This document shows positions 27,250-33,701 of a stretch of DNA of 64,000 nt, one piece after another. This DNA is from a virus: the IMG/VR virus record IMGVR_UViG_3300024520_000060, positions 1-64,000 of that record; one strand, 5' to 3'. The first letter of the stretch is position 1; each line of letters opens with the position of its first letter. Both the position numbers and the translations under genes were made by a program. A model generated the notes under the pieces. The model saw only the letters and a list, made by a program, of their open reading frames with translations. It had not been told where the DNA came from and ran no database searches.

Positions 27250-27724
27250 CTTTGGCTGCTTCATTCTCCAGAATCTGCCGAAGCAGTTCCTGGGACTCCG
27301 GAGTCAGCGATCCCAGACCGAGATCAGCTTGGTGGACGACGCCCGTGACTTCGACCTTCGAAGAGCCCAGGGCATCGCGAATGCGCTTCGACTTCACCTT
27401 TCCGTAGATCTCGAGCAGCTTGTCCGAGTACCGGGTGACGGATCCGAAAGCAGTCGTCTCCGCCCAGCCTTCGAGACCACGACGGTGCATCTCCTTGAGG
27501 ATGGCCTCGTCAGCCAGCATCAGGGCCTCTTCCCAGCGCTCGCGGAACTCGGGGTTCTTCTTGCGCTCTTGGTAGAAGGTCTTCGTCCCACCAGCAGGAG
27601 CGTGGGCTGAGGCATGCTTGCACGCGAGCCCCACTAGGCCGAAGGTGGTCAGGTGTTCGATGAACAGATCCATACGGGCCTGGGTCATGCCTCTCTTGGG
27701 CACATTCTTCATTGCGTCACTCAT
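27236..27724 (-). CDS. terS: Terminase small subunit
   Basis: 162 residues, first gene of the leftward structural operon. The N-terminal part (TQARMDLFIEHLTTFGLVGLACKHA) fits the helix-turn-helix DNA-binding part, and FYQERKKNPEFRERWEEALMLADEAILKEMHRRGLEGW is the conserved central helix of small terminases. It recognises the packaging site, which in many phages lies in or near this gene. The long non-coding region just upstream is a candidate. Confidence 0.82.
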   Translation of the reverse strand: MSDAMKNVPKRGMTQARMDLFIEHLTTFGLVGLACKHASAHAPAGGTKTFYQERKKNPEFRERWEEALMLADEAILKEMHRRGLEGWAETTAFGSVTRYSDKLLEIYGKVKSKRIRDALGSSKVEVTGVVHQADLGLGSLTPESQELLRQILENEAAKDAAE

Positions 27725-27893
27725 AGGGGTCGAACCTACGCTCGGCGAGTAGGAAACGCAAGAACAATGTTGGAAATCTGATCCCGGAGGGGTCAGGATT
27801 ACATCGGAACTCGCGTATGGCTCCGTGAGTCGGCATTTGTTATCCTCCCCTTGAGGGCCCTAAGAGTGAAATAGAGACCGGGCAGAGCGAGAT

Positions 27894-27984
27894 GAGGGAC
27901 GAGTGCCCAAGGGAGCCACTCCTGGGGACCTATTTCTTATTACTACTCCTACCCTTTGAAAATATTAGACATTCTCCATATACA
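27894..27984 (+). promoter_or_regulatory. Rightward sigma70-like promoter with upstream element (copy B)
   Basis: TTGAAA (27956-27961), exactly 17 bp, TATACA (27979-27984). Upstream are CTTATTACTACTCC (27936-27949) and GAGGGACGAGTGC (27894-27906), both shared with copy A near 0.9 kb. It points toward the early gene cluster. The expected transcript starts near 27992. Confidence 0.7.
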
Positions 27985-28315
27985 CATACATGTATGTCAT
28001 GTGTAGACGATCTGTTTGGAGGAGCGGGCAGAGGGATTTCTCTGCTTGGTGCCTGTATGTGGGCTTTCCCTCTTTTGGAATGAGGGAACGCAGGGTCTGA
28101 CATGGGCACAGGGTCTGAGAGCAGCAGCCGTGGTCTAGCCTCTTGCGGTTCTTGGCCCCGGCTTGATGGTGGTGGACTCCAGTCTTGCTGGTCTTATTCT
28201 CGGTTGGAAATTACTGCTCGAGGTAGAGAGGCGAAGATCGTCCGACGCAGGACCGGATTCCTAGCAATCTCCTGTTAGGGTTCCGTTAGGGTTCTGTTAG
28301 TGGTCCGTTTCAGAC

Positions 28316-28361
28316 CCAATACGGACCATTGTCGTCCGTTACGTCACCAATACGGACCATT
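28316..28361 (+). repeat. CCAATACGGACCATT direct repeat pair
   Basis: Two perfect 15-bp copies at 28316-28330 and 28347-28361, 31 bp apart (three helical turns). The core ACGGACCAT recurs at about 28816 and 29963, and in inverted form (TGGTCCGT) near 28301, suggesting a protein-binding site. Confidence 0.6.
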
Positions 28362-28405
28362 CTGGTGGTCCCATCTGTTAGGTGTACTCTCCCTAGTGGT
28401 GGTGT

Positions 28406-28512
28406 CCAGGCTACCCCCTACCTGTAGTGGTACCCTATATAGCGCCCCCTTCCAGGTACCCCCTACCTGTAGTGGTACCCCATATAGGGCCCCCTTCCAG
28501 GCTACCCCCTAC
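28406..28512 (+). repeat. 46-bp tandem repeat, 2.4 copies
   Basis: Copies start at 28406, 28452 and 28497 (periods 46 and 45). The unit begins CCAGG(C)TACCCCCTACC and contains GTAGTGGTACCC and a CATATAG/TATATAG core; the third copy breaks off after CCCCCTAC. The unit is AT-poor except for the ATATAG core. Confidence 0.8.
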
Positions 28513-28563
28513 ATAGGGTATGATCCGCCTTGGTGCCTAGAATCGGCTTTAGCCTAAATCGGA

Positions 28564-28744
28564 AAAATAAATCCGGAATAGCCTAAAGGCCGGATTCCTG
28601 AAAATAAATCCGGAATAGGCTAAAGTACGGGCGGCGAAAATAAATCCGGAATCGTCTAAAGTAGGGCCCCGGCCCCGGCCCCGAAAATAAATCCGGAATC
28701 GTCTAAAGGCGGAATTCTGAAAATAAATCCGGAATCGTCTAAAG
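28564..28744 (+). repeat. Five 25-bp iteron-like direct repeats
   Basis: Copies at 28564, 28601, 28637, 28684 and 28720. All begin AAAATAAATCCGGAAT and end CTAAAG, with a variable pair of bases between. Start-to-start distances are 37, 36, 47 and 36 bp, so one interval is longer by about one helical turn. Regular phasing suggests initiator or repressor binding. Confidence 0.85.
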
Positions 28745-29105
28745 ATTCTTCGCGCCTGAAGCGGTCTTCGCTTAGGTCGTCTAGGGCCGGGGTACCCGTC
28801 CGTATTGGCCCCCTAACGGACCATGACCCCCGCCCTAGGCCCCCAAAACGACCATAGCCGTACGCAGGACCAGGATCGTCGCTAGGCCCCGTAGGCCCTA
28901 CGGCCCCGGATCCGGATCCAAAGTCCGTACGCGATCCCCTAGGCCCACCCTTGGGCTACCCCCGCCCTAGGCCCCGTAGGCCCGGCCCCGCCGCCCCCTA
29001 CCTTATATAGGCCCCCCGCGATTAGGCTACCCCCGCCCCTAAACTTGCGGCCCTAAACCCCTACCCCGCAAGGGGTTACGCCCGCCCGCTAAACTTCCGG
29101 TAGGT

Positions 29106-29144
29106 AAAGTAGCCCCGCCCTGGATCCGGGGGTAAAGTACCCCC
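29106..29144 (+). promoter_or_regulatory. Leaderless-type promoter cassette 1
   Basis: AAAGTAGCC at 29106, 18 bp after GTAGCC comes TAAAGT (29133-29138), then 6 bases and the ATG at 29145. The upstream block is TAAACTTCCGG instead of the A-rich block used by most other copies. Confidence 0.75.
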
Positions 29145-29402
29145 ATGAAGAAATCAACCCCCGGCCTACGCAAGTCCACCGAATCCGACCGCATGGGCCT
29201 ACCCGGCCTGCCCGTAGGGGCCTGGATCCTGGAAACCCTGGAAATCCTGGTAATCGTGGACGACTTTACGGTCCGCGCCACGACCAACCCGGTCCACGAC
29301 CCCCGTAGCTACGCCCGTACCTACCCTACCCGGGCCGCCGCCCGCCGCGTAGCCCGTAGCCTAGGGGCCTTCCCCCAGGCCGCCCCTTTCCTGGCCGCCT
29401 AA
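29145..29402 (+). CDS. Early protein, unknown (85 aa)
   Basis: First gene of the early cluster, driven by cassette 1. It starts MKKSTPG. The N-terminal half is mixed, with a hydrophobic patch (LETLEILVIVDDFTV), and the C-terminal half is basic and Ala-rich (YPTRAAARRVARSLGAF). Codon use is extreme, with many CTA, GTA and CCC codons unlike the structural genes. No family recognised. No Shine-Dalgarno sequence precedes the ATG. Confidence 0.7.
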   Translation: MKKSTPGLRKSTESDRMGLPGLPVGAWILETLEILVIVDDFTVRATTNPVHDPRSYARTYPTRAAARRVARSLGAFPQAAPFLAA

Positions 29403-29451
29403 GTCCAGCCCTACCAGGGGGTTACGGCCCCCGGGTAAACTTCCGTCAAAG

Positions 29452-29489
29452 AAAGTAGCCCGCCCCCGATTTGGGGGGTATACCTACCC
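29452..29489 (+). promoter_or_regulatory. Leaderless-type promoter cassette 2
   Basis: AAAGTAGCC at 29452, 18 bp, TATACC (29479-29484), 5 bases, ATG at 29490. The spacer carries a CCCCC/GGGGG dyad. It shares the upstream TAAACTTCCG block with cassette 1. Confidence 0.75.
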
Positions 29490-29606
29490 ATGAAGAATCT
29501 AATCCGCGCCTGCCCGTCCTACCTACTTTTCCTGGTGCCCTTTACGGCTACCGTAGCCTACGGGGCGTACCGCGCCCTAGCCCTACTGGAATCGGTCCAG
29601 GGCTAG
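29490..29606 (+). CDS. 38-aa membrane protein, early
   Basis: Starts MKNLIRACPSYLL directly after cassette 2. It consists mainly of one hydrophobic segment (LLFLVPFTATVAYGAYRALALL). It ends 2 bases before a long terminator hairpin. The promoter, start context and terminator make a tidy single-gene unit, which supports it despite the length. Function unknown; small inner-membrane toxins or host-takeover peptides are common in this gene position. Confidence 0.65.
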   Translation: MKNLIRACPSYLLFLVPFTATVAYGAYRALALLESVQG

Positions 29607-29607
29607 A

Positions 29608-29644
29608 ATCCAAAATCCGCCCCCGGTAGGGGGCGCGTTTGGAT
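29608..29644 (+). terminator. Terminator hairpin after the 38-aa gene
   Basis: Outer arms ATCCAAA and TTTGGAT enclose inner arms CCGCCCCC and GGGGGCG with a tight GGTA loop. The A-rich left and T-rich right flanks would let it work in either direction. Confidence 0.7.
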
Positions 29645-30085
29645 CTGTGCCCGGCCCCCGGGGTAGGGCCCCCGTGGCCCCGCTACATTATAAAGGAATC
29701 ATAAAGATCCGCCCGTACCCCGACCCCTGGACCCCCTGACCAACCGACCATCAGACGTCCAGACAGACCCACACAGTCGTCCTGGTCCGATCCAGGCCCT
29801 AGGGCCCGTCCGCGATCCAACGTCCACCTGGTCCTACACAGCGATCGCTACGCAGGACCAGACGGCGTCCGGATCGGAAAGGGGCCGTACCGTCCGCCTT
29901 GGATCCAAAGCGACTGAGCGATCCCCTGCAGCGTCTGATGGGGCCCGACCCCTGGACCCCTAGACGGACCATACCCAATATAAAGGCCCGGTAAAGGCCC
30001 CTACGCGGGCGTATTTAGCGGCAGCGGCAGCCATAAGCACCGGCAGAGCCTGGACTTACGACCGCCCCGAAAAGAAAACGAAACC
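29645..30085. other. Non-coding early segment
   Basis: About 440 bases with no convincing gene. It holds AT-rich ATTATAAAGGAATCATAAAG near 29689, an ACGGACCAT copy (29963), AATATAAAGG, one copy of the dispersed element CGCGATCCAACGTCCACC (29811), and a CGGCAG repeat just before the next cassette. Confidence 0.5.
29811..29835 (+). repeat. Dispersed early-region repeat, copy 1
   Basis: CGCGATCCAACGTCCACC followed by TGGTCCT. An identical 25-bp copy lies at 30654-30678, and shorter relatives end in CACCTGGTCCTGCTCA at about 30991-31012 and 37081-37102. All lie in gaps just upstream of promoter cassettes. Confidence 0.65.
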
Positions 30086-30123
30086 AAAGTAGCCCCGGCC
30101 CCGGCCCCGGGGTATAGTACGGC
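30086..30123 (+). promoter_or_regulatory. Leaderless-type promoter cassette 3
   Basis: AAAGTAGCC at 30086, 18 bp of CCGG repeats, TATAGT (30113-30118), 5 bases, ATG at 30124. Preceded by GACTTACGACC and the A-rich block GAAAAGAAAACGA. Confidence 0.8.
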
Positions 30124-30411
30124 ATGAAGAAAACGATAACGACAGACGCCCGCCTACGCCCCTTTACCCAGGCCGACTGGGACGCCTACTCCGGATGCGA
30201 CGCAAAGGTCCCGCTGATGTACCAGGCGGACGATTTCGCGGTCATCGTGGACGGCACCTGCGTGCTTTTCCAGCTTTTGAACAAAAATTGCGATTTCTGG
30301 ACAGGATACTACGCCGACCTGCGTGACGCCCAGGCGGTCGGGGAAATCCTGGCCGCTAACCCCGAGGCCGGGCGGGCCCTGGTCATCCTGGACGGGATTC
30401 GGGGCTGCTAA
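30124..30411 (+). CDS. Early protein with a shared GCD/IVDG domain (95 aa)
   Basis: From residue 10 it reads LRPFTQADWDAYSGCDAKVPL...FAVIVDG..V.F, then W.GYY.....A.AVGEILAANP. The C-terminal domain of the protein at 31237 has the same pattern (LR.F...DW.AF.GCD...PL, IVDG..V.F, W.G, A...I.ANP). The two define a small domain of about 85 residues that I do not recognise. A single-domain version, leaderless start. Confidence 0.75.
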   Translation: MKKTITTDARLRPFTQADWDAYSGCDAKVPLMYQADDFAVIVDGTCVLFQLLNKNCDFWTGYYADLRDAQAVGEILAANPEAGRALVILDGIRGC

Positions 30412-30460
30412 ACCCCTACCCTACAACGAGTTACGCACCCCCGGAAAAGAAACCGGAAGT

Positions 30461-30499
30461 AAAGTAGCCCAGGGGCCCCGTTCGGGGTACCCTACCCTG
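30461..30499 (+). promoter_or_regulatory. Leaderless-type promoter cassette 4 (orphan)
   Basis: AAAGTAGCC at 30461, exactly 18 bp, TACCCT (30488-30493), and a GGGGCCCCGTTCGGGG-type spacer. No ATG, GTG or TTG lies in the expected 5-6 base position; the sequence continues ACCCTGGGCCC. Confidence 0.65.
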
Positions 30500-30653
30500 G
30501 GCCCCCTAAATCCGGGCACCCTCGTGTCCAGAAATAAATCCGACGGATCCGACCCCCTGTGGTCGCCCCGGACGGTACCCGCCTACGCCCCATCAGACCG
30601 CGCCACAGGCCCTACCGCTCGTTTAGGCCCCGTACCCCGCCCTACCCTTACCC

Positions 30654-30678
30654 CGCGATCCAACGTCCACCTGGTCCT
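30654..30678 (+). repeat. Dispersed early-region repeat, copy 2
   Basis: 25 bases identical to the copy at 29811-29835, again in a non-coding gap upstream of a promoter cassette. Confidence 0.65.
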
Positions 30679-30746
30679 GCCTATAGAGCCGCGCCGTAAC
30701 TCCCTACCCCGCAACGACTTACAGCCCCGGAAAAGAAAACGAAACC

Positions 30747-30784
30747 AAAGTAGCCCCGGGTCGGAAACCGGGGTACACTGGGGC
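30747..30784 (+). promoter_or_regulatory. Leaderless-type promoter cassette 5
   Basis: AAAGTAGCC at 30747, 18 bp with CCCCGG/CCGGGG arms, TACACT (30774-30779), 5 bases, ATG at 30785. The A-rich block GGAAAAGAAAACGAAACC lies upstream. Confidence 0.8.
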
Positions 30785-30991
30785 ATGAAGAACAAAGACC
30801 ACCAGGCCGCCGGGGCCCGCGCTGCCGTGCGCTCCGCCGCCGCTGAACTCGCCCGCTACCACCTCCAGGCCGCCGACACGACGGGCAGCGCGGAGTACCA
30901 TGAGCACTCCGTGATCGTCGCTGAGATCGCCCTGGACGACCTCGAGGACGCCATCGCGACCCTGAAGGCCACCCTGACGGATCGCCGCTGA
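30785..30991 (+). CDS. Early helical protein, unknown (68 aa)
   Basis: Starts MKNKDHQAAG after cassette 5. It is mostly helix-forming, Ala/Glu-rich (ARAAVRSAAAELARYHLQAA, then IVAEIALDDLEDAIATLK), possibly a two-helix coiled-coil dimer. A longer in-frame extension upstream is rejected because the start context fits all other cassette genes. Function unknown. Confidence 0.7.
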   Translation: MKNKDHQAAGARAAVRSAAAELARYHLQAADTTGSAEYHEHSVIVAEIALDDLEDAIATLKATLTDRR

Positions 30992-31197
30992 AGTCCACCT
31001 GGTCCTGCTCAGCGAGTCTGGGGAGACCCATCGTGGAGAGACCGTAACGGACCCCTAACAGGGCCCTAACACCCCCACAGGGGTGATGGCGCCCACGTAC
31101 CCCACAGGGGCTCATATTCGCCGGCAGCGGCAGAGATCCACGGGCAGCCCCAGATCCAGCGGCAGCGGCAGCGGCAGCCCGAAAAGAAAACCGAAAC

Positions 31198-31236
31198 AAA
31201 GTAGCCCCGACCACGAACACGAGGTAAGTTGAAGCC
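31198..31236 (+). promoter_or_regulatory. Leaderless-type promoter cassette 6
   Basis: AAAGTAGCC at 31198, 18 bp without a dyad (CGACCACGAACACGAGG), TAAGTT (31225-31230), 6 bases, ATG at 31237. It shows that the hairpin is not essential. CGGCAG repeats precede the A-rich block, as before cassette 3. Confidence 0.75.
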
Positions 31237-31749
31237 ATGAAGAACCAACGACTGAACGAAGACGCCATGATGGCGCAAGTCAACGTCCACCAGGCGCTGA
31301 AGCAGGCCACAGAGGCCCACCAGGCACTGATGTTTGAGGGTACCGACGCCGGGGCCAGGGAGTACGCCCGGGCCTCCTTCGGGACCGCTGCAGCCGAGGT
31401 GCTGGGGCTCCTGCAGACGATGAACGATCAGGTCCGGACCCTGGGCCTACCACCCACCGAGCTCCGCACGTTCGGCAAGTGCGACTGGATGGCGTTCATG
31501 GGGTGCGACTCCGCCCAGCCCCTGATCGCCGAGAACGCCGACTACACCATGATCGTGGACGGCGACTACGTGTCCTTCATGACCTTCCTAGGTGACGAGC
31601 CGGGCCCCGCCTGGGGTGGGACGTTCCGGACCCCTGAGATCGCTGTGGCAGCCGCTGAGGCGATCATCGCCAACCCTAGCCGGGAGAAGGTCACGGGGCT
31701 CCTGGTCTGGGAGAACTGGACCATGCCCGACCACGGTAACTCCTTCTAG
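31237..31749 (+). CDS. Early protein with the shared GCD/IVDG domain (170 aa)
   Basis: The N-terminal 70 residues are helical (VNVHQALKQATEAHQALM, TAAAEVLGLLQTMNDQVRT). Residues about 75-165 repeat the domain of the 95-aa protein at 30124: ELRTFGKCDWMAFMGCDSAQPL, MIVDGDYVSFM, AWGGTF, AAAEAIIANP. The promoters of both genes share CGGCAG-rich upstream DNA, so a segmental duplication with a helical extension is likely. Function unknown. Confidence 0.75.
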   Translation: MKNQRLNEDAMMAQVNVHQALKQATEAHQALMFEGTDAGAREYARASFGTAAAEVLGLLQTMNDQVRTLGLPPTELRTFGKCDWMAFMGCDSAQPLIAENADYTMIVDGDYVSFMTFLGDEPGPAWGGTFRTPEIAVAAAEAIIANPSREKVTGLLVWENWTMPDHGNSF

Positions 31750-31786
31750 GCACTGGACTTACGACCGCCCCGAAAAGAAAACGATC

Positions 31787-31827
31787 AAAGAGTAGCCCCG
31801 CCCGGAAACGAGGGGTATACTGTAGCC
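31787..31827 (+). promoter_or_regulatory. Leaderless-type promoter cassette 7
   Basis: AAAGAGTAGCC variant, 18 bp from GTAGCC (31792-31797) to TATACT (31816-31821), 6 bases, ATG at 31828. Upstream GGACTTACGACC and GAAAAGAAAACGATC. Confidence 0.8.
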
Positions 31828-31992
31828 ATGAAGAAATCAATCGAAGCAGCGGAGAAGGCCCTGAACGAAGCCCAGGATGAGCTGGAACGCCTGATCGCCT
31901 GGGGCATCACGAGCGGGTCTGCCTACGACAAGGCCGATCGGGCCTACGACCTCGCGAGTGCCTACCTCTGCGCCGTCTCGGGGTGCGTCTGA
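31828..31992 (+). CDS. Early helical protein, unknown (54 aa)
   Basis: MKKSIEAAEKALNEAQDELE and on to ASAYLCAVSGCV: a short amphipathic helical protein with coiled-coil character in the first 25 residues. Its TGA overlaps the ATG of the following gene (TGATG), so the two are translated together from one cassette. Function unknown. Confidence 0.7.
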   Translation: MKKSIEAAEKALNEAQDELERLIAWGITSGSAYDKADRAYDLASAYLCAVSGCV

Positions 31993-32357
31993 TGGGTGCT
32001 CACGAGTTCATGACCGTCGGGTACGGCAAGACCAAGAGCGAGGCCTACCGAGGTGCCTGCTGGGAAGCCCAAGCCGAGAACGGTCACCAGGACGGCTACA
32101 GCGGGGACATCCAGACGACCAGCGGGTCGTGGGCCATCCACCCTGACACGGTCAAGGGACTCCGCAGGGCGACGCGACTGCGGATCCTGGAGCTGGTCGC
32201 CTTCGGCCTGAAGCCGAGCAAGGGCGAGCTCTACGGACGATCCCTGGAGGCCTACAACGAGGTGAAGGGGTGGGCTGAGGCCGAGAAGTGGGGTCGCTGC
32301 TACGCGGTCCAGCTCCGTCACCGCGAGTGGGCCTTCGCCGGTATCGCCGCAAGCTGA
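31992..32357 (+). CDS. Early protein, unknown (121 aa)
   Basis: Begins at the ATG overlapping the previous stop: MGAHEFMTVGYGKTKSEAYRGA. It is mixed alpha/beta with many Trp and Tyr residues (SWAIHPDTVKGLRRAT, EVKGWAEAEKWGRCYAVQLRHREW). As the second gene of a two-gene unit it relies on coupling with the first. No family recognised. Confidence 0.7.
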   Translation: MGAHEFMTVGYGKTKSEAYRGACWEAQAENGHQDGYSGDIQTTSGSWAIHPDTVKGLRRATRLRILELVAFGLKPSKGELYGRSLEAYNEVKGWAEAEKWGRCYAVQLRHREWAFAGIAAS

Positions 32358-32400
32358 GTCACCTCAGCGACTTACGCAAACCCGAAAAGAAAACGAGGTC

Positions 32401-32439
32401 AAAGTAGCCCCGGGTCCGATCCCGGGGTACACTGTACCC
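32401..32439 (+). promoter_or_regulatory. Leaderless-type promoter cassette 8
   Basis: AAAGTAGCC at 32401, 18 bp with CCCCGGG/CCCGGGG arms, TACACT (32428-32433), GTACCC, ATG at 32440. Upstream CGACTTACGCAAACC and GAAAAGAAAACGAGGTC. Confidence 0.85.
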
Positions 32440-32826
32440 ATGAAGAAACAAACCGCAGGCAACAACGACTACCTGAAAAGAGCCCGGGCCACCTGGAACG
32501 ACCCGATCTACAAGGAGGTCCTGAGGATCTACAACGAGCGGGGCCACGACGCAGCCCAGCGATACACCCAGGCGTACACACGCATCCCGGTGTTCCTCCT
32601 GGACCCGACCCCGGCCGAGCGGGACATCCGGATGTACGGCTGCCCCCGGGAGACCCTGGACGCCGACGCGGAGTCGGCCCGAGCGGGCGTCCGCAGCCTC
32701 GTCCTGAGCCTTTTGAGCGATGCTCAGGAGCTGATCAGCCTGAGCGGGCCCGACTACGCCGAGGACGCCCGTCACCTGATCAACCGAGCCAAGTACATCA
32801 CGCACACCTATCTCACTGGTGCGTAG
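32440..32826 (+). CDS. Early protein, unknown (128 aa)
   Basis: Starts MKKQTAGNNDYLKRA. Mostly helical and charged (IYKEVLRIYNERGHDAAQRY, RAGVRSLVLSLLSDAQELI, AEDARHLINRAKYI). No membrane segment or metal motif. Single gene under its own cassette. Function unknown. Confidence 0.72.
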   Translation: MKKQTAGNNDYLKRARATWNDPIYKEVLRIYNERGHDAAQRYTQAYTRIPVFLLDPTPAERDIRMYGCPRETLDADAESARAGVRSLVLSLLSDAQELISLSGPDYAEDARHLINRAKYITHTYLTGA

Positions 32827-32859
32827 GGACTTACGACGCCCCGAAAAGAAAAGCCAACC

Positions 32860-32898
32860 AAAGTAGCCCCGGGTCAGATCCCGGGGTACACTGTACCC
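32860..32898 (+). promoter_or_regulatory. Leaderless-type promoter cassette 9
   Basis: AAAGTAGCC at 32860, 18 bp with CCCCGGG/CCCGGGG arms, TACACT (32887-32892), GTACCC, ATG at 32899. Upstream GGACTTACGACG and GAAAAGAAAAGCC. Confidence 0.85.
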
Positions 32899-33294
32899 AT
32901 GAAGAAAACAACGATCGACCGTGCGCTGATGAGCGCTCTCCGCCCCGAAATCACCGACGCCCTTGCCGCCCTGGGCACCAAGTACGGGATCCAGATCTCA
33001 GTTGGCAACGGTCGCTACACGGCCGACCACGCTCAGTTCAAGATCCAGATGGACGCCATCGGTGAAGGAGGTACAGCGATCCGCAAGGAGGCCAAGGACT
33101 TCACCCGACAGGCGAACACGTCCTGGAGCGAGCTCCAGCCTGAATGGCTCGGCGCGACGTTCCAGAGTCGGGGTCAGACGTTCACGGTGGTCGGGTACCG
33201 TACCCGGGCCCCGAAGAACAACATCCTCTGCGCCAGCCAGGGCAAGGAATACGTCTTCACGACCCCGGCCCTGGTCCGCCTGATGAGTGCGTAA
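32899..33294 (+). CDS. Early protein, unknown (131 aa)
   Basis: Starts MKKTTIDRALMSALRPEIT. The middle has an alpha/beta look (GIQISVGNGRYTADHAQFKI), and the C-terminal half (LGATFQSRGQTFTVVGYR, NNILCASQGKEYVFTTPALV) reads like a small SH3-type barrel of the kind YxLG..F...G..Y.V.G. I infer only a possible nucleic-acid or protein-binding fold. Single-gene unit. Confidence 0.72.
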   Translation: MKKTTIDRALMSALRPEITDALAALGTKYGIQISVGNGRYTADHAQFKIQMDAIGEGGTAIRKEAKDFTRQANTSWSELQPEWLGATFQSRGQTFTVVGYRTRAPKNNILCASQGKEYVFTTPALVRLMSA

Positions 33295-33342
33295 ATCCCG
33301 CCACCGCAACGACTTACGCAACCACCAAAAGAAAACGAGGTC

Positions 33343-33380
33343 AAAGTAGCCCCGGGCTCCGGCCCGGGGTACCTTGAGGC
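33343..33380 (+). promoter_or_regulatory. Leaderless-type promoter cassette 10
   Basis: AAAGTAGCC at 33343, 18 bp with CCCCGGG/CCCGGGG arms, TACCTT (33370-33375), 5 bases, ATG at 33381. Confidence 0.8.
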
Positions 33381-33641
33381 ATGAAGAAATCAATCAAGAT
33401 GCTGACGCACTTCGCTCCTCCGCCCTTCTACTCGACCCAGGGAGGCGACTACTGGATCGCCTTCAACCTGGACCGCTGCGCGAACTGCGGAGCCACCACT
33501 CAGGCCCCGAACGCGATCAACTTCCACGAGTCCCGGGCCACGCTGGAGGGCCTGGGCTCCACGTTCCTCCCGGTCCTCCCGCCGGAAGCTAGTTGGGCGG
33601 ACAACGACGCCGAAGAAGAGTGCGACGCCTGTCCCCAGTAG
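33381..33641 (+). CDS. Early zinc-ribbon protein (86 aa)
   Basis: MKKSIKMLTHFAPPP, then CANCGATTQAPN and a C-terminal ECDACPQ. Two CxxC knuckles, residues about 34-37 and 81-84, would make one zinc site. The protein is otherwise acidic. Small zinc proteins of this type often bind host enzymes or DNA; the target is unknown. Confidence 0.7.
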   Translation: MKKSIKMLTHFAPPPFYSTQGGDYWIAFNLDRCANCGATTQAPNAINFHESRATLEGLGSTFLPVLPPEASWADNDAEEECDACPQ

Positions 33642-33660
33642 CCACCAAAAGAAAACGAGG

Positions 33661-33701
33661 AAAGAGTAGCCCCGGGCTCCGGCCCGGGGTATCTTGAAGG
33701 C
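33661..33701 (+). promoter_or_regulatory. Leaderless-type promoter cassette 11
   Basis: AAAGAGTAGCC variant at 33661, 18 bp with CCCCGGG/CCCGGGG arms, TATCTT (33690-33695), GAAGGC, ATG at 33702. Confidence 0.8.

Larger units (their letters stand above)
27725..29105. other. Control region between divergent operons, origin-like
   Basis: About 1.4 kb without a convincing gene between the leftward structural and rightward early genes. It contains a strong rightward promoter, a shared 13- and 14-bp element, ACGGACCATT motifs in both orientations, a 46-bp tandem repeat and five 25-bp iterons. A very GC-rich stretch full of CTAG palindromes (CCTAGG, CCCTAGG) follows. This combination is what an origin of replication or packaging/control region looks like. 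Confidence 0.6.
30412..30746. other. Gap with an orphan promoter cassette
   Basis: 335 bases between early genes. A complete cassette at 30461 has no ATG behind it, and the dispersed repeat copy 2 lies at 30654-30678. A long open frame covers the gap but has no start at the promoter and unnatural composition. The segment may encode a short RNA or be the remains of a lost gene. Confidence 0.5.

Noticed and set aside
27724-27745. T-arm-like GTAGGTTCGACCCCTA before the small terminase gene
   Set aside because: It looks like a tRNA T-loop, but no acceptor, D-arm or anticodon arm can be folded around it; a relic attachment site cannot be shown.
27892-28557. Plus-strand ORFs in the control region
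   Set aside because: One covers the promoter, the other is the translated tandem repeat; neither has a start context like the neighbouring early genes.
30323-30991. 222-codon frame across the orphan promoter
   Set aside because: Composition is Pro/Arg/Ser-rich and reads through promoter cassette 5; only the last 68 codons, from the ATG behind that cassette, look real.
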